From positions 96,401 to 160,400 of the forward strand of contig NZ_CBVJ010000082.1 of the NCBI RefSeq assembly GCF_000513275.1: a stretch of DNA of 64,000 nucleotides, written 5' to 3'. Each line of letters opens with the position of its first letter. Within the stretch, counting starts at the first letter, position 1. Origin of the DNA: Paenibacillus gorillae (GTDB lineage Bacteria; Bacillota; Bacilli; Paenibacillales; Paenibacillaceae). Position numbers and translations under genes: made by a program. Shown one piece after another: positions 26,354 through 35,116 of the stretch. The notes beneath the pieces were generated by a model. That model saw only the letters and a list, made by a program, of their open reading frames with translations. It was not told where the DNA came from and made no database searches.

Positions 26354-27673
26354 TTAACCCAAATAGTCGTTTCCTTCAAAAAACTCAAAGGTGAAATCGG
26401 CGATTTGCACCGTATCTCCATCCTTTGCGCCTTTTTTCCGAAGGGCCGCATCTACGCCCATCTTACGCATAATTTGCGCAAAACGCATAATGGCGTCGTA
26501 AGAGTTCATATTCATACGCTTCAAATAGCCTTCGATCGATTTGCCTTCAACGACGTATATCTCGTCTTCTCTGCGAATCGTAAATGAGGAATCTTCGCGT
26601 TTCTCGAAGCTGAATACTTTCCGTTCCGCGACATCCTTCACTTCTTCGATATCAAGCTCCAGAGGGACCGTATCCAGTGTATCCGCCACCTTGTACAGCA
26701 ATTCTTGAATACCTTGCTTCGTGAGCGAAGAAATCGGTACGATGATATACTCCCGTTCGCCGCGAACCTCGTCAAGCTGCTGCTTGAACAGCTCCAGATT
26801 GTCCGCTGCTTCCAGCATATCCATTTTGTTCGCGGCAATAATTTGCGGGCGGTCCTTCAGCTTCTCATTGTAGAGGCTAAGCTCTTCATTGATCTTCTGC
26901 CAATCCTCAAACGGATCGCGGCCTTCCGAGCCGGCCATATCAATAACGTGGATAATTACCCGCGTCCGCTCGACATGCCGGAGAAACTCATGGCCCAGTC
27001 CAACGCCTTCACTAGCCCCTTCAATAAGACCAGGCAAATCGGCCATTACGAAGCTTCGGTCATCCCCAACGTCAACAACACCCAGGTTGGGCGTAATCGT
27101 TGTAAAATGATAGGCGCCGATCTTCGGCTTCGCGCCGGATACAACCGACAGAAGCGTCGATTTCCCAACGCTCGGGAACCCGACAAGACCAGCATCAGCC
27201 ATAACCTTCAGCTCCAGAACGACCCAGCGCTCCTCGCCTTCTTCACCATTCTCGCAAATATCCGGCGCTGGATTATTAATCGTAGCAAAGCGGGTATTGC
27301 CGCGTCCGCCGCGTCCGCCGCGGGCAACGATTATTTCTTGGCCATGGCGCGTCATGTCGGCGATAATTTCTTGTGTATCATCATTGACAATAACGGTGCC
27401 CGGCGGAATCCGGACGATCATATCGTCTGCGCTGGCGCCATGCATGCTTTTTACTTTGCCCCGCTCACCGGCCGGACCTTTGAAATGCTTCTGGTAGCGA
27501 AAATCCATTAAAGTGCGCAGGCCTTCATCTACTCGGAAAATAACGTTGCCGCCTCTTCCTCCGTCACCGCCTGCTGGACCGCCCTCAGGTACGTACTTCT
27601 CACGGCGGTAGGAGACGATACCATTGCCCCCGTCGCCGCCTTTTACAAATATTTTCGCTTTATCGACAAACAT
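26354..27673 (-). CDS. obg: GTPase Obg
   Basis: Essential ribosome-associated GTPase, linked in Bacillus to 50S assembly, stress response and sporulation. The 439-residue protein has the glycine-rich Obg fold (1-158, e.g. KGGDGGNG and [13 protein letters not shown]), a G domain with GFPSVGKS (165-172), [10 protein letters not shown] and NKMD, and a C-terminal OCT domain (about 350-430). The ATG has GGAGG upstream. It follows spo0B by 13 bp, as in B. subtilis. Confidence 0.97.
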   Translation of the reverse strand: MFVDKAKIFVKGGDGGNGIVSYRREKYVPEGGPAGGDGGRGGNVIFRVDEGLRTLMDFRYQKHFKGPAGERGKVKSMHGASADDMIVRIPPGTVIVNDDTQEIIADMTRHGQEIIVARGGRGGRGNTRFATINNPAPDICENGEEGEERWVVLELKVMADAGLVGFPSVGKSTLLSVVSGAKPKIGAYHFTTITPNLGVVDVGDDRSFVMADLPGLIEGASEGVGLGHEFLRHVERTRVIIHVIDMAGSEGRDPFEDWQKINEELSLYNEKLKDRPQIIAANKMDMLEAADNLELFKQQLDEVRGEREYIIVPISSLTKQGIQELLYKVADTLDTVPLELDIEEVKDVAERKVFSFEKREDSSFTIRREDEIYVVEGKSIEGYLKRMNMNSYDAIMRFAQIMRKMGVDAALRKKGAKDGDTVQIADFTFEFFEGNDYLG

Positions 27674-27686
27674 GCTGTGCCTCCGT

Positions 27687-28427
27687 TCATGCGCTCAATT
27701 CCGCCTTTAGCACAATTTTCTCCTGCGGACGGTCCCATTCGACCGGCTGCAGCAGCGCGCCTTCCAACTGCTTTTTTATTTGATCAGCCAAATGCTGTTC
27801 CCCGTTGATCTCGCCAGCATAATAGAAGGAAGCGTATAAGACGCCCTCTTCATTCCGCGTCAGCTCAATTGTCAAAACCGCTGCGTCTCCATAGCCTGCT
27901 TTGACAGCCAGCCGGTAGGCGCTGATTAGCTTGATCAGCGTATCTGCAATCGGCTGGCCCCTATCGGGCCATTCATTCAACTGAATATTCTGTTCATTTT
28001 TCACTTGCAACTGCAAGGAATTCGTAATGGTGCGGAACGATTGGATATAGCTGACCAGCGATGGCACACCAAGCTTCGCAATGTTGCTCTCAGCTACCAT
28101 TCTGTCCTTTATCTTCTCCACGTAGTCCGCGGTTCTATCCAGCTTCTGCATTCGGATATAGCCGTACAATACCTGCAAATCATTCATCCAGTCATGCCGG
28201 TGATGATTCAGCGTTCGAATACTGGACGCTTGCAAGCTATGTATCGTTTGAGTCATTCGCTCGGAATGCCCCTTCCGTTCAGCCCATATCCATAAAGCAG
28301 CGGCTCCCGTCAGCCAACCGAGAAATAGCGCAAGCAACCAATACTGATGAGGCCAAATAAGGACGGCGGCCGATGGCAGCAATATGGATGCTGCGGCACA
28401 CCGCTTCGCAATAGATAAGCGATCCAT
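27687..28427 (-). CDS. spo0B: Sporulation phosphotransferase Spo0B, with predicted membrane segments
   Basis: Transfers phosphate from Spo0F to Spo0A in the sporulation phosphorelay. The motif [20 protein letters not shown] matches the active site of Spo0B; His78 (in RHDWMN) corresponds to the phosphorylated His30 of B. subtilis. Unlike the B. subtilis protein, the 246-residue product has two hydrophobic stretches near the start (about 11-27 and 30-48), so it may be membrane bound. The ATG at 28425-28427 with GTGGGA upstream was chosen; the open frame continues 42 codons further without a convincing start. Position between rpmA and obg supports the call. Confidence 0.8.
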   Translation of the reverse strand: MDRLSIAKRCAAASILLPSAAVLIWPHQYWLLALFLGWLTGAAALWIWAERKGHSERMTQTIHSLQASSIRTLNHHRHDWMNDLQVLYGYIRMQKLDRTADYVEKIKDRMVAESNIAKLGVPSLVSYIQSFRTITNSLQLQVKNEQNIQLNEWPDRGQPIADTLIKLISAYRLAVKAGYGDAAVLTIELTRNEEGVLYASFYYAGEINGEQHLADQIKKQLEGALLQPVEWDRPQEKIVLKAELSA

Positions 28428-28555
28428 GTGTGATCCCACTTTCTGCTCGTTTCCTATATGATCCAGTATAGCGTGATGGCGCCTTCCGCTGAAATAGTTG
28501 ACCGGCAGCTGCCTAGCCAACGATTCTAAATGAATCCCGAAGCGCAAAAACAATC

Positions 28556-28585
28556 AAAAAAACCCGGCCTATCATTCAGGCCGGG
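28556..28585 (-). terminator. Terminator after rpmA
   Basis: CCCGGCCT pairs with AGGCCGGG; seven T residues follow on the minus strand. It separates the rplU-prp-rpmA unit from spo0B-obg. Confidence 0.9.
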
Positions 28586-28598
28586 CCACTTGCTGCTA

Positions 28599-28910
28599 TT
28601 AGGCTTCTACTGCTGCGGCTACCGGAGCCAAGTCAACTGGATATACGCTCACTTTTTTGCGATCGCGTCCCCAACGCTCGAACTTAACGACGCCTTCCAC
28701 TTTCGCGAACAGCGTGTCATCTTTGCCGATACCCACATTGTTGCCTGGGTGAATTTTTGTTCCGCGTTGACGGAACAAAATGCTGCCCGCAGATACGACT
28801 TGACCGTCCGCACGTTTAGCGCCGAGGCGTTTCGATTGGCTGTCGCGACCGTTCTTTGTGGAACCTACACCTTTCTTCGAAGCGAAAAGCTGAAGATTCA
28901 GTTTCAACAT
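28599..28910 (-). CDS. rpmA: 50S ribosomal protein L27 (precursor)
   Basis: A 103-residue large-subunit protein whose N-terminus reaches the peptidyl-transferase centre. It begins [18 protein letters not shown]: Firmicute L27 is made with this short extension, which Prp cuts between Phe-Ala-containing LNLQLFA and SKKG. The ATG at 28908-28910 has AAGGAGGG upstream. It follows prp by 14 bp. Confidence 0.97.
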   Translation of the reverse strand: MLKLNLQLFASKKGVGSTKNGRDSQSKRLGAKRADGQVVSAGSILFRQRGTKIHPGNNVGIGKDDTLFAKVEGVVKFERWGRDRKKVSVYPVDLAPVAAAVEA

Positions 28911-28924
28911 GGTGTTTCCCTCCT

Positions 28925-29263
28925 TCATGAAAGAAGTTGTTCGCCGATTACGACATTTCTGCCGTAGGATTCAGCGATTGTTGCCAGCATAACTGCCATA
29001 GCTTCCAGCAGCAGCTGAATTTTGTCGTCCGTCTCCCGATCGGGGTGCACCGGAATATCCGATGACAGCCAGCCGTTCTTCATAGAGCACGGCAATTCGA
29101 CTTGCGTCAACGCCTCAATGGCATTGACCGTACCGACCGAAACGGCCGATACGCCAGCGCAGACAATGTCTTTGCCGGGCTTGGCATATTTCGCATGCCC
29201 TTCGACCGCGAAAGATATAATCCGTCTGTCAACGGCATTTCGTACAAATGTAACGTTTATCAT
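28925..29263 (-). CDS. prp: Ribosomal-processing cysteine protease Prp
   Basis: Removes the N-terminal extension of L27, encoded by the next gene. The 112-residue protein (YsxB family) shows the catalytic His23 in VEGHAKYA and Cys35 in DIVCAGVSA. The ATG follows AAGAGG. The rplU-prp-rpmA order is the conserved Firmicute arrangement. Confidence 0.92.
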   Translation of the reverse strand: MINVTFVRNAVDRRIISFAVEGHAKYAKPGKDIVCAGVSAVSVGTVNAIEALTQVELPCSMKNGWLSSDIPVHPDRETDDKIQLLLEAMAVMLATIAESYGRNVVIGEQLLS

Positions 29264-29275
29264 CTAGAAATCCTC

Positions 29276-29587
29276 TTACGCTTGGATTTTCTCGATCGTT
29301 ACTTTAGTGTACGGTTGACGATGACCTTGTTTGCGACGGTAGTTCTTTTTGGCTTTGTATTTGTATACGATGATCTTTTGGCCTCTGCCTTGTTTCTCGA
29401 CTTTGCCGGAAACCGTAGCGCCAGCAACAACTGGAGCTCCAGTAACCAGACCGTCGCCTTTGGATACAGCCAAGACACGATCAAACGTTACGTTTTCGCC
29501 TGCGTTTTGGTCCAATTTCTCGATGTAGATAACATCGCCTTCTTGAACTTTGTATTGCTTACCGCCAGTTTCGATGATTGCGAACAT
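29276..29587 (-). CDS. rplU: 50S ribosomal protein L21
   Basis: A 103-residue L21 with the beginning [18 protein letters not shown] and the basic segment [19 protein letters not shown] that binds 23S rRNA. The ATG follows AAGGAGGTG. First gene of rplU-prp-rpmA, behind a leader of about 130 nt. Confidence 0.97.
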   Translation of the reverse strand: MFAIIETGGKQYKVQEGDVIYIEKLDQNAGENVTFDRVLAVSKGDGLVTGAPVVAGATVSGKVEKQGRGQKIIVYKYKAKKNYRRKQGHRQPYTKVTIEKIQA

Positions 29588-29715
29588 AGATAGTGCACCT
29601 CCTTATTGTCGAAGACTCGCCTGACCCAGGTGGCATGAACTTGTGATTCATACGCTTGTACCCGATCGGAGCGGTATCTGCATATCTGTGCTGTAAAACA
29701 GCCTAATCAGACATA
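29588..29715 (-). ncRNA. Probable ribosomal protein L21 leader
   Basis: The transcript between the predicted start and rplU is about 128 nt long and non-coding, in the place where Bacillales carry the L21 autoregulatory leader. The stretch CCACCTGGGTCAGGCGAGTC, just before the AAGGAGGTG ribosome site, resembles the conserved core of that leader as I remember it. A covariance-model match would be decisive. Confidence 0.55.
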
Positions 29716-29722
29716 CTAGAAC

Positions 29723-29751
29723 ATTATAGCATAAAAGATAGTTTAGATCAA
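29723..29751 (-). promoter_or_regulatory. Sigma-A promoter of rplU-prp-rpmA
   Basis: TTGATC, 17 bases, TATAAT with an extended TGC before the -10 box, just downstream of the rng stop. Confidence 0.7.
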
Positions 29752-29763
29752 CTATTGCCTGCA

Positions 29764-31011
29764 TTATCCGATGCCCACGGTTTTCTTGCCGCTTCCCCCA
29801 CAGGCCTCGCAGCGTACAGTCAATTGCTGCGTTGCGTTTTCCCTCGCTTTTTTGCGGGTAAGCTCCAGCAAGCCCAATCTTGTCCAGCCCAGAACAGCGC
29901 ATTTCGTCCGGTCCCGCTTCGCCCACTCAGACATTCGCGACATGACACGCTCCCGGTTGCCTTCGTCCTCCATATCGATAAAATCAACAATGATGATTCC
30001 GCCGACGTCCCGGACGGCCAGAAGCCGCGCAATCTCGTCCGCAGCCTCCATGTTTGCCTTGAATACGGTATCCTCCAGATCATTATCACCGGTGAATTTT
30101 CCCGTATTCACATCAATAACGGTTAGAGCTTCCGTCTCCTCCCAAATGAGCAGTCCGCCGCTCGAAAGCCTTATCCGCCGCTGAAAATCGGCATTAGCTT
30201 GCTCTGTGACTCCAAAGGCTTCGAATAAAGGCTTATCGGAGGCACGATCATACAGCTTTAGACGCTGCTCCAGCTGCGGTGTCATTTCCCGCAGCAGCGC
30301 CTGCACTTCAGAATGTCTGGTCGCGTCATCGATCCATACTTCATCAATAGCTTGCGTCATCGCATCTCTGACGATACGCCGCAGCAGCCCCGCTTCCCGG
30401 TGCAGCTCGGAGGGTACCGGAGCTTTCGCTGCCCGATTGGAGATATCATTCCATTGCTGTCTGAGCTGTTCCACATCTGCCTCAAGCGCCTGCTCGCTTT
30501 CACCTTCTGCCGCTGTTCGCAGAATTATGCCTTCCTCGCCTTGGAGCAGCCGCTCACCAATGAGTCGAAGCCGGGTCCGTTCACTTTCCTTGCCCACTCT
30601 TTTGGACACGCCCACATAGCCGGCCACCGGCATATAGACGAGCCATCTGCCAGGCAGCGTAAAATGGGTCGTTACCCTTGCGCCCTTACCGCCAAGCGGC
30701 TCTTTCATCACCTGCACAATCAGCTCTTGTCCCGGCCGCACCAGCTGCTGGATGGACGGCTTTTGAGCCGGCTGCTTTTCCAGATGCGGATGCAGCAAAT
30801 CATCTATGTACAGAAAAGCATTTTTACTCAATCCGATATCGACGAACGCCGCCTGCATGCCCGGAAGCACATTAACAACTCGTCCTTTATAGACATTCCC
30901 GACTAACCCGCTATTCTCAGACCTCTCCATATAAAATTCAATCAATCGCCCGTCCTCAAGCACCGCCGTCTGCAGCAGCTCTCCGTGTCCGTGCATTAAC
31001 AATTGCTTCAT
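29764..31011 (-). CDS. rng: Rne/Rng family ribonuclease
   Basis: Endoribonuclease of the RNase E/G family, acting in RNA processing and decay. The 415-residue sequence has an S1-like N-terminal domain (about 38-120), the magnesium-site aspartates in TVIDVNTGKFTG (about 300) and IIIVDFIDMEDE (about 343), and a C-terminal Cys pair CEACGG (401-406) like the zinc link of RNase E. It lacks the long C-terminal scaffold of E. coli RNase E, so it is RNase G-like. B. subtilis itself lacks this family, but Paenibacillus and clostridia carry it. It is placed upstream of rplU. Confidence 0.9.
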   Translation of the reverse strand: MKQLLMHGHGELLQTAVLEDGRLIEFYMERSENSGLVGNVYKGRVVNVLPGMQAAFVDIGLSKNAFLYIDDLLHPHLEKQPAQKPSIQQLVRPGQELIVQVMKEPLGGKGARVTTHFTLPGRWLVYMPVAGYVGVSKRVGKESERTRLRLIGERLLQGEEGIILRTAAEGESEQALEADVEQLRQQWNDISNRAAKAPVPSELHREAGLLRRIVRDAMTQAIDEVWIDDATRHSEVQALLREMTPQLEQRLKLYDRASDKPLFEAFGVTEQANADFQRRIRLSSGGLLIWEETEALTVIDVNTGKFTGDNDLEDTVFKANMEAADEIARLLAVRDVGGIIIVDFIDMEDEGNRERVMSRMSEWAKRDRTKCAVLGWTRLGLLELTRKKARENATQQLTVRCEACGGSGKKTVGIG

Positions 31012-31620
31012 TCCCCAACATCACCGCCATGCCTTTTTGTCTAATATTTTAACACATAACCATGACTTCGCGTTCGCCGTACAGGAGAAATAAATCACGA
31101 TTAGCCTCCAAAATGGACTCTCTTGCTCCAATGGATGTAAGCTTACCTAGCACAACAAGGTACTCCTCGTTTCCTATCGTTGTTTCATCTTCACTAGCGT
31201 CTGCTCTGTACGGGATAGATTCCTGTGCAGCAGCAAATGGAATTTTCTTCAATCACACTTAACTTACGAATTCAACGGGTCGAATGTTGCTGTCACCCCA
31301 AACTTAATTTAACTCTCGTTGCACACCATGTACAATCACATTCTCATTTCAGCGCAACTGATTCTCTATGCTAAAGCATTCATTCACCATCACTATTCGC
31401 GTTCGCTGGTTCTAGCTCTTTACTCGACATATCGTTGCAGCGCGCTACAGAACTCAGTTTCACCAGCTAACTTCTTCTTGTGCTTTTAGTTCTTCCTCTC
31501 TCTGCCGAAACTAGTTTTTCTAGGATTACCAGCTTCAATGTTCACCCCCGGCTCAACGCTCGACTTGCCATAGTCGCACCATGCGCCTTACTTCATCCAC
31601 TAACTTTTCTCCAGCGAACC

Positions 31621-31673
31621 AGCTTCGCTGTTTAGCGAAGCTAGACTCGTTAAAGCAGTCTATAAGGACTGCT
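31621..31673. repeat. Two adjacent hairpins
   Basis: AGCTTCGCT (31621-31629) pairs with AGCGAAGCT (31634-31642) around loop GTTT; AGCAGTC (31654-31660) pairs with GACTGCT (31667-31673). Both stems are perfect. Confidence 0.75.
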
Positions 31674-31683
31674 ACAACAAAAA

Positions 31684-31745
31684 GAACGAACCTAATTTCG
31701 TTATCCGAGAACCTAGGTTCTCGAATAGCGAAATTAGATTCGTTC
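31684..31745. repeat. 62-bp near-perfect palindrome
   Basis: Two 31-base arms meet at CCT|AGG (31714/31715) with no loop; 28 of 31 positions pair and the three mismatches are transitions. The arms contain CTAATTTCG and CGAAATTAG. Confidence 0.9.
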
Positions 31746-31797
31746 CACAAAAATGATGCCGTTATATGGTTGCTACAACGAACTTGCATTCTCTAAA

Positions 31798-31828
31798 TAG
31801 CGAATCAGCTTCGCTAATTCGAATTAGC
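31798..31828. repeat. Overlapping palindromes
   Basis: TAGCGAA (31798-31804) pairs with TTCGCTA (31810-31816), and the latter overlaps a perfect 16-bp palindrome GCTAATTCGAATTAGC (31813-31828), so two exclusive folds are possible. Confidence 0.8.
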
Positions 31829-31885
31829 AATACTATACAATAAATTCGCATGATACACGGGTTTAATCTTTCCCCGCCAGACGGA

Positions 31886-31981
31886 GTAGTTTCGAGTTCA
31901 TGCTGACTTTTTGAAGGTTGCCCAATCGATCGAATTAACGATCGATCCCCAACCAAGAATGGCAGCATGAACCGAAACTAC
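31886..31981. repeat. 96-nt nested hairpin downstream of spoIVFB
   Basis: Outer stem of 19 bp with one bulged A (GTAGTTTCG and GTTCATGCTG with their complements), then GGTTG/CAACC (31916-31920 with 31950-31954), then ATCGATCG/CGATCGAT around AATTAA. No T-run follows on the minus strand, so it is not a standard terminator. Confidence 0.8.
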
Positions 31982-32001
31982 GGAGTCCGAAACTACGGAG
32001 T
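31972..32001. repeat. 15-bp direct duplication at the spoIVFB stop
   Basis: CCGAAACTACGGAGT occurs twice head to tail (31972-31986, 31987-32001); the second copy ends in the first base of the spoIVFB stop codon (plus-strand numbering). Confidence 0.9.
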
Positions 32002-32879
32002 CATATCAGCTCCATCACCGCCCGATGAGGGTCGCGCTCGGTCAAGTACCGATCGATGAGCCGCTCCTCCGGAACGACTCTTGCTCCCTGGCCCCCCGGC
32101 TCCATCACATAGACGAGATGGTACTGCTCCCGCCAGAGCAGACGCATAACCGAGCCAATAGGCTGCTTGCCGCTCACGAACAACGGCCGCGCATAGGCGC
32201 CTCGGGCGGCTGCCCGGGCCGCGACCCGGTCGCGGTGCATCAAAAAGCGGACGAATAAATAGGGAATATTGCGGTAGTACGTCCAGTTGGTCAGCAGCAA
32301 GAAAATACCGATAGCCAGCAGGTTCAACTGAACGCCTTCATTTGGGCGAAAGGCAATCAATATCGAGAATATAATCATCATGGCGCTAAGCGCAATACTG
32401 ATCCGAGCTGTCCATTTCATCATCGTAAAATAATTAAAGCCATAGCTAAAAGCCGCTTGCAGCAGCTTCCCCCCGTCGAGCGGGTAGATCGGCAGCAGGT
32501 TGAACAGGCCAATCATCATATTGGCTTTCCATACATATGCCGCCCATTCCGCGTCCCACCAGCCAAGCTGGCCGCAGCCCCATGCCGCCAGCCCAATCCA
32601 TAGGTTTTGCAGCGGTCCCGCTATCGCGACCATTGCTTCCTGGCCTGCAGGAAGTCCGCTCGCCTCATCGACTTCAACAACACCGCCGAAGGGCAGCAGT
32701 TTCACTTCGCGTACCGTCCAGCCGAATGCTCTAGCCGTGATGACATGTCCCGCTTCATGAACGAGAACGATCAGAAACAAAGTCAGAAGTTCTGAGAAAA
32801 ATCCGGTCGCGAGGGAAGCAATCATGACGAGCACGAACAGCGGATGAAACGACCAGCGGATGCCCAGCCATTTAACCAA
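32001..32879 (-). CDS. spoIVFB: Stage IV sporulation intramembrane metalloprotease SpoIVFB
   Basis: S2P-type zinc protease that activates pro-sigma-K in the mother cell. The 292-residue protein has several membrane helices, the zinc motif HEAGH (41-45), and NLLPIYPLDGG (about 127-137), whose Asp is the third zinc ligand. A cytoplasmic C-terminal CBS-like region from about 220 follows. It overlaps spoIVFA by 8 bp; the start I see is a TTG (32877-32879) with a weak ribosome site, consistent with coupling to spoIVFA. SpoIVFA holds it inactive until SpoIVB signals; BofC from this window tunes SpoIVB. Confidence 0.9.
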   Translation of the reverse strand: MVKWLGIRWSFHPLFVLVMIASLATGFFSELLTLFLIVLVHEAGHVITARAFGWTVREVKLLPFGGVVEVDEASGLPAGQEAMVAIAGPLQNLWIGLAAWGCGQLGWWDAEWAAYVWKANMMIGLFNLLPIYPLDGGKLLQAAFSYGFNYFTMMKWTARISIALSAMMIIFSILIAFRPNEGVQLNLLAIGIFLLLTNWTYYRNIPYLFVRFLMHRDRVAARAAARGAYARPLFVSGKQPIGSVMRLLWREQYHLVYVMEPGGQGARVVPEERLIDRYLTERDPHRAVMELI

Positions 32880-33804
32880 TCGGTATCACGCTCACTGGAT
32901 CGATGTAACGGTCATTTTGCTTCACTTTAAAATAAAGCAGGCTGGGCTCGTCCCCGCTCATTTCACCCAGCGTACCGATTACGTCGCCCGCCTCCACCCA
33001 GTCATTCGCCTTCACACCCGCTGCCCCAAGCTTCGCATAAATGCTCGTTCTCTGATTCGCATGCTCGATCACAACTGTAACGCCGGTTTTGCTCTCCTCC
33101 GTCACAAGCAGTACGCGGCCGGTCTCGACAGCATTAACTTTTTCCTTAGGCGCACCGGCAAGCTCAATTCCATCCAGCAGCTCAGCAAACGTCTTGACAA
33201 GCGCACCATCAGGAAGCGGAGAGACGACCGGCAATTCCACTGCGCCCTCAGCGGATTGTGCCGGCTTCGTTTCATCTCCGAATATCGGAATGAAGGAAGG
33301 CGCACCGGCAAAGGTTTGCTTGTACCATACCGCAACAGCTGCAAAATCCATTTCTTCCGTTAAAGCGCTCTTCACGAAGCTTCGGCCTTCAATCGTCCAA
33401 TCGGCATCATATTGGTACATTCCCCATATCGCAGCAAACAAAAATACCGCCGCAATAACTTTCCACTTTAGCTCTTTGCGGAAACCATTCCATCCGCCGC
33501 CATTTCCATAGCTGTTCCAAGTATCATCCCGATCCCGCTGGCTGCCGTTTCGGCCGCCCTCGTCCTCGACTCCCCAACCTAGCCAAGGAGTAGGATTCGT
33601 CTTCCACTGCCTCTCGGGGTCAAGCTCATGCGTTATCCGCTCCTCAGCTCGAATCGGTCTTCCATTTGGCGGGCTTAACGGAAAATCCCCGTTTCCAGCC
33701 GTTCTATAGTCACTCCGGTCATTTCTTGGCTGCGCGGCTTGCTGCTCTAACAATCGTTTAATTTTCTCCTGTCTCCGCTGGCGTATACCGTCCTTTGCAT
33801 TCAT
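32872..33804 (-). CDS. spoIVFA: Stage IV sporulation protein SpoIVFA
   Basis: Membrane inhibitor and scaffold of SpoIVFB. The 310-residue protein has a long charged cytoplasmic N-terminus, one membrane helix at about 115-131 (VIAAVFLFAAIWGMY) and an extracytoplasmic part ending in a LytM/M23-like domain (about 230-310, e.g. VVIEHANQRTSIYAKLG). The His-x-His zinc ligands of active M23 enzymes are missing, as in other SpoIVFA. The ATG at 33802-33804 has AGGGAGGAA upstream, preferred over one 20 codons earlier. A sigma-E-like promoter lies about 70 bp upstream. Confidence 0.88.
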   Translation of the reverse strand: MNAKDGIRQRRQEKIKRLLEQQAAQPRNDRSDYRTAGNGDFPLSPPNGRPIRAEERITHELDPERQWKTNPTPWLGWGVEDEGGRNGSQRDRDDTWNSYGNGGGWNGFRKELKWKVIAAVFLFAAIWGMYQYDADWTIEGRSFVKSALTEEMDFAAVAVWYKQTFAGAPSFIPIFGDETKPAQSAEGAVELPVVSPLPDGALVKTFAELLDGIELAGAPKEKVNAVETGRVLLVTEESKTGVTVVIEHANQRTSIYAKLGAAGVKANDWVEAGDVIGTLGEMSGDEPSLLYFKVKQNDRYIDPVSVIPIG

Positions 33805-33871
33805 CGAAAGTTCCTCCCTCTCCCCGGCATGCAGCCAACGCGCCTGCTGCGAGAGCTTGTTCATTTACTCA

Positions 33872-33900
33872 TATCTATGAGGAGAATGAGACAAGTATTC
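33872..33900 (-). promoter_or_regulatory. Candidate sigma-E promoter of spoIVFA-spoIVFB
   Basis: GAATACT (6 of 7 to the sigma-E -35 consensus), 14 bases, CATAGATA (CATA plus partial match) on the minus strand. The operon is sigma-E controlled in B. subtilis. Confidence 0.45.
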
Positions 33901-33922
33901 GGGTGAGCCTTGGAGAAAAAAC

Positions 33923-33957
33923 AAAAAGCGTCCGCCCTCAGCTAGAGGTGCGAACGC
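33923..33957 (-). terminator. Terminator of the mre/min/rodA operon
   Basis: Minus strand GCGTTCGC...CTC pairs with GAG...GCGGACGC and is followed by TTTTTGTTTTTT. Confidence 0.8.
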
Positions 33958-33963
33958 CCGTAA

Positions 33964-35109
33964 TCAATCGGCAAGCTCGTATTTTTCCTGATGCGCTTTA
34001 ATACTGAAAACAATGCCAATCGAAATCATGTTTAGAAGAAGCGATGTGCCGCCATAGCTTATAAAAGGTAAGGTAATGCCTGTAATCGGCATTAATCCGA
34101 TCATCATTCCGATGTTCTGGAAAATTTGAAATACGAACATCGTCGCAATACCGATTACGATAAATGATGCTTTTTGATCGTAACACTTGAAGGCGATGAT
34201 AATCATCCTATAAATAAGCAAGAAATACAGCAGCAGCAGCACCGCTGAGCCCTGGAACCCGAATTCCTCCCCGACGACGACAAAAATCGAGTCTGAATAA
34301 GGATACGGAATAAATTTGCCCTTCAGCATATCGCCCTGCATATAGCCGTCACCGCTTAAACCGCCTGAACCGATTGCGATTCTGGCATTAACCGACTGAT
34401 GCTTATCATCTTGAGACGCTTGCTCCGGGTTAATAAACGTATTAATCCGCTGATACCAGTGCTTCTTTTTGTGCAGATCAAGATAATCGTAAATTTGCGA
34501 GTTGAACGTATTAAATAGAGACACGAACAATATAACTGCGGCGATAACCGTCGCCAGACCTACAAGCACATGCGTATATTTGACGTTGCCGATCCAGAGC
34601 ATGCCTAGAACGATAACTAAGTAAATAATCGCATTGCCAAGGTCCGGCTGAATCATAACGAGCATGAACGGCAGGAAGGCAAATGCCGCTACCGGCACCA
34701 GATCTTTCGTGAACGTCAGCTTGTCGCCCTGCCGTCTGCCCATAATATAGGCAATGCCTATAATAATGATGATCTTCATAATCTCGGCCGGTTGAAACAG
34801 AAAGCCCGGAAGCTGAAACCAGCCCTTGGCACCGTTTATTTCCGAGCCGAAAAAATAAACCAAAATGAGCAGCGTTACACCAATGCCATACAGCACATGC
34901 CAGCCCTTCAGCAAAATACGGTAATCGAAAACCGTTGCCAGAATTGCGATGCAAAAACCGATTCCATAGTAGATAAGCGTCTTAACATCGTAATTGTGAT
35001 ACAAGGCGTTGTTATGCGTGGCGCTGCGGACGAGAATCGTGCTGATGAACATGAGGCAGACGAGAATTGCAATAATACCCCAGTCGATTTTTTTCAGTTT
35101 GTTAAGCAC
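33964..35109 (-). CDS. rodA: SEDS peptidoglycan polymerase RodA
   Basis: FtsW/RodA/SpoVE-family glycosyltransferase of the elongasome. The 381-residue protein has about ten helices with family motifs GAKGWFQLPGFLFQPAEIMK, VMIQPDLGNAIIYLVI and the late LMPITGITLPFISYGGTSLL. Its place at the end of the mreBCD-minCD operon favours RodA over FtsW. The start is GTG at 35107-35109; the gap to minD is 7 bp. Confidence 0.92.
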   Translation of the reverse strand: MLNKLKKIDWGIIAILVCLMFISTILVRSATHNNALYHNYDVKTLIYYGIGFCIAILATVFDYRILLKGWHVLYGIGVTLLILVYFFGSEINGAKGWFQLPGFLFQPAEIMKIIIIIGIAYIMGRRQGDKLTFTKDLVPVAAFAFLPFMLVMIQPDLGNAIIYLVIVLGMLWIGNVKYTHVLVGLATVIAAVILFVSLFNTFNSQIYDYLDLHKKKHWYQRINTFINPEQASQDDKHQSVNARIAIGSGGLSGDGYMQGDMLKGKFIPYPYSDSIFVVVGEEFGFQGSAVLLLLYFLLIYRMIIIAFKCYDQKASFIVIGIATMFVFQIFQNIGMMIGLMPITGITLPFISYGGTSLLLNMISIGIVFSIKAHQEKYELAD

Positions 35110-35116
35110 AAGGCAA

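Larger units (their letters stand above)
31012..31999. other. Palindrome-rich non-coding region between rng and spoIVFB
   Basis: About 990 bp with no convincing gene. From about 31590 on it holds a chain of inverted repeats, several sharing TAGCGAA/TTCGCTA, and ends in a nested hairpin touching the spoIVFB stop. Base composition looks more AT-rich than the neighbouring genes. Separate parts are listed below. Confidence 0.7.

Noticed and set aside
31049..31252. 67-codon open frame (TTG start) upstream of rng
   Set aside because: No ribosome site, no recognised motif, and it borders a degenerate non-coding region; a short real gene cannot be fully excluded.
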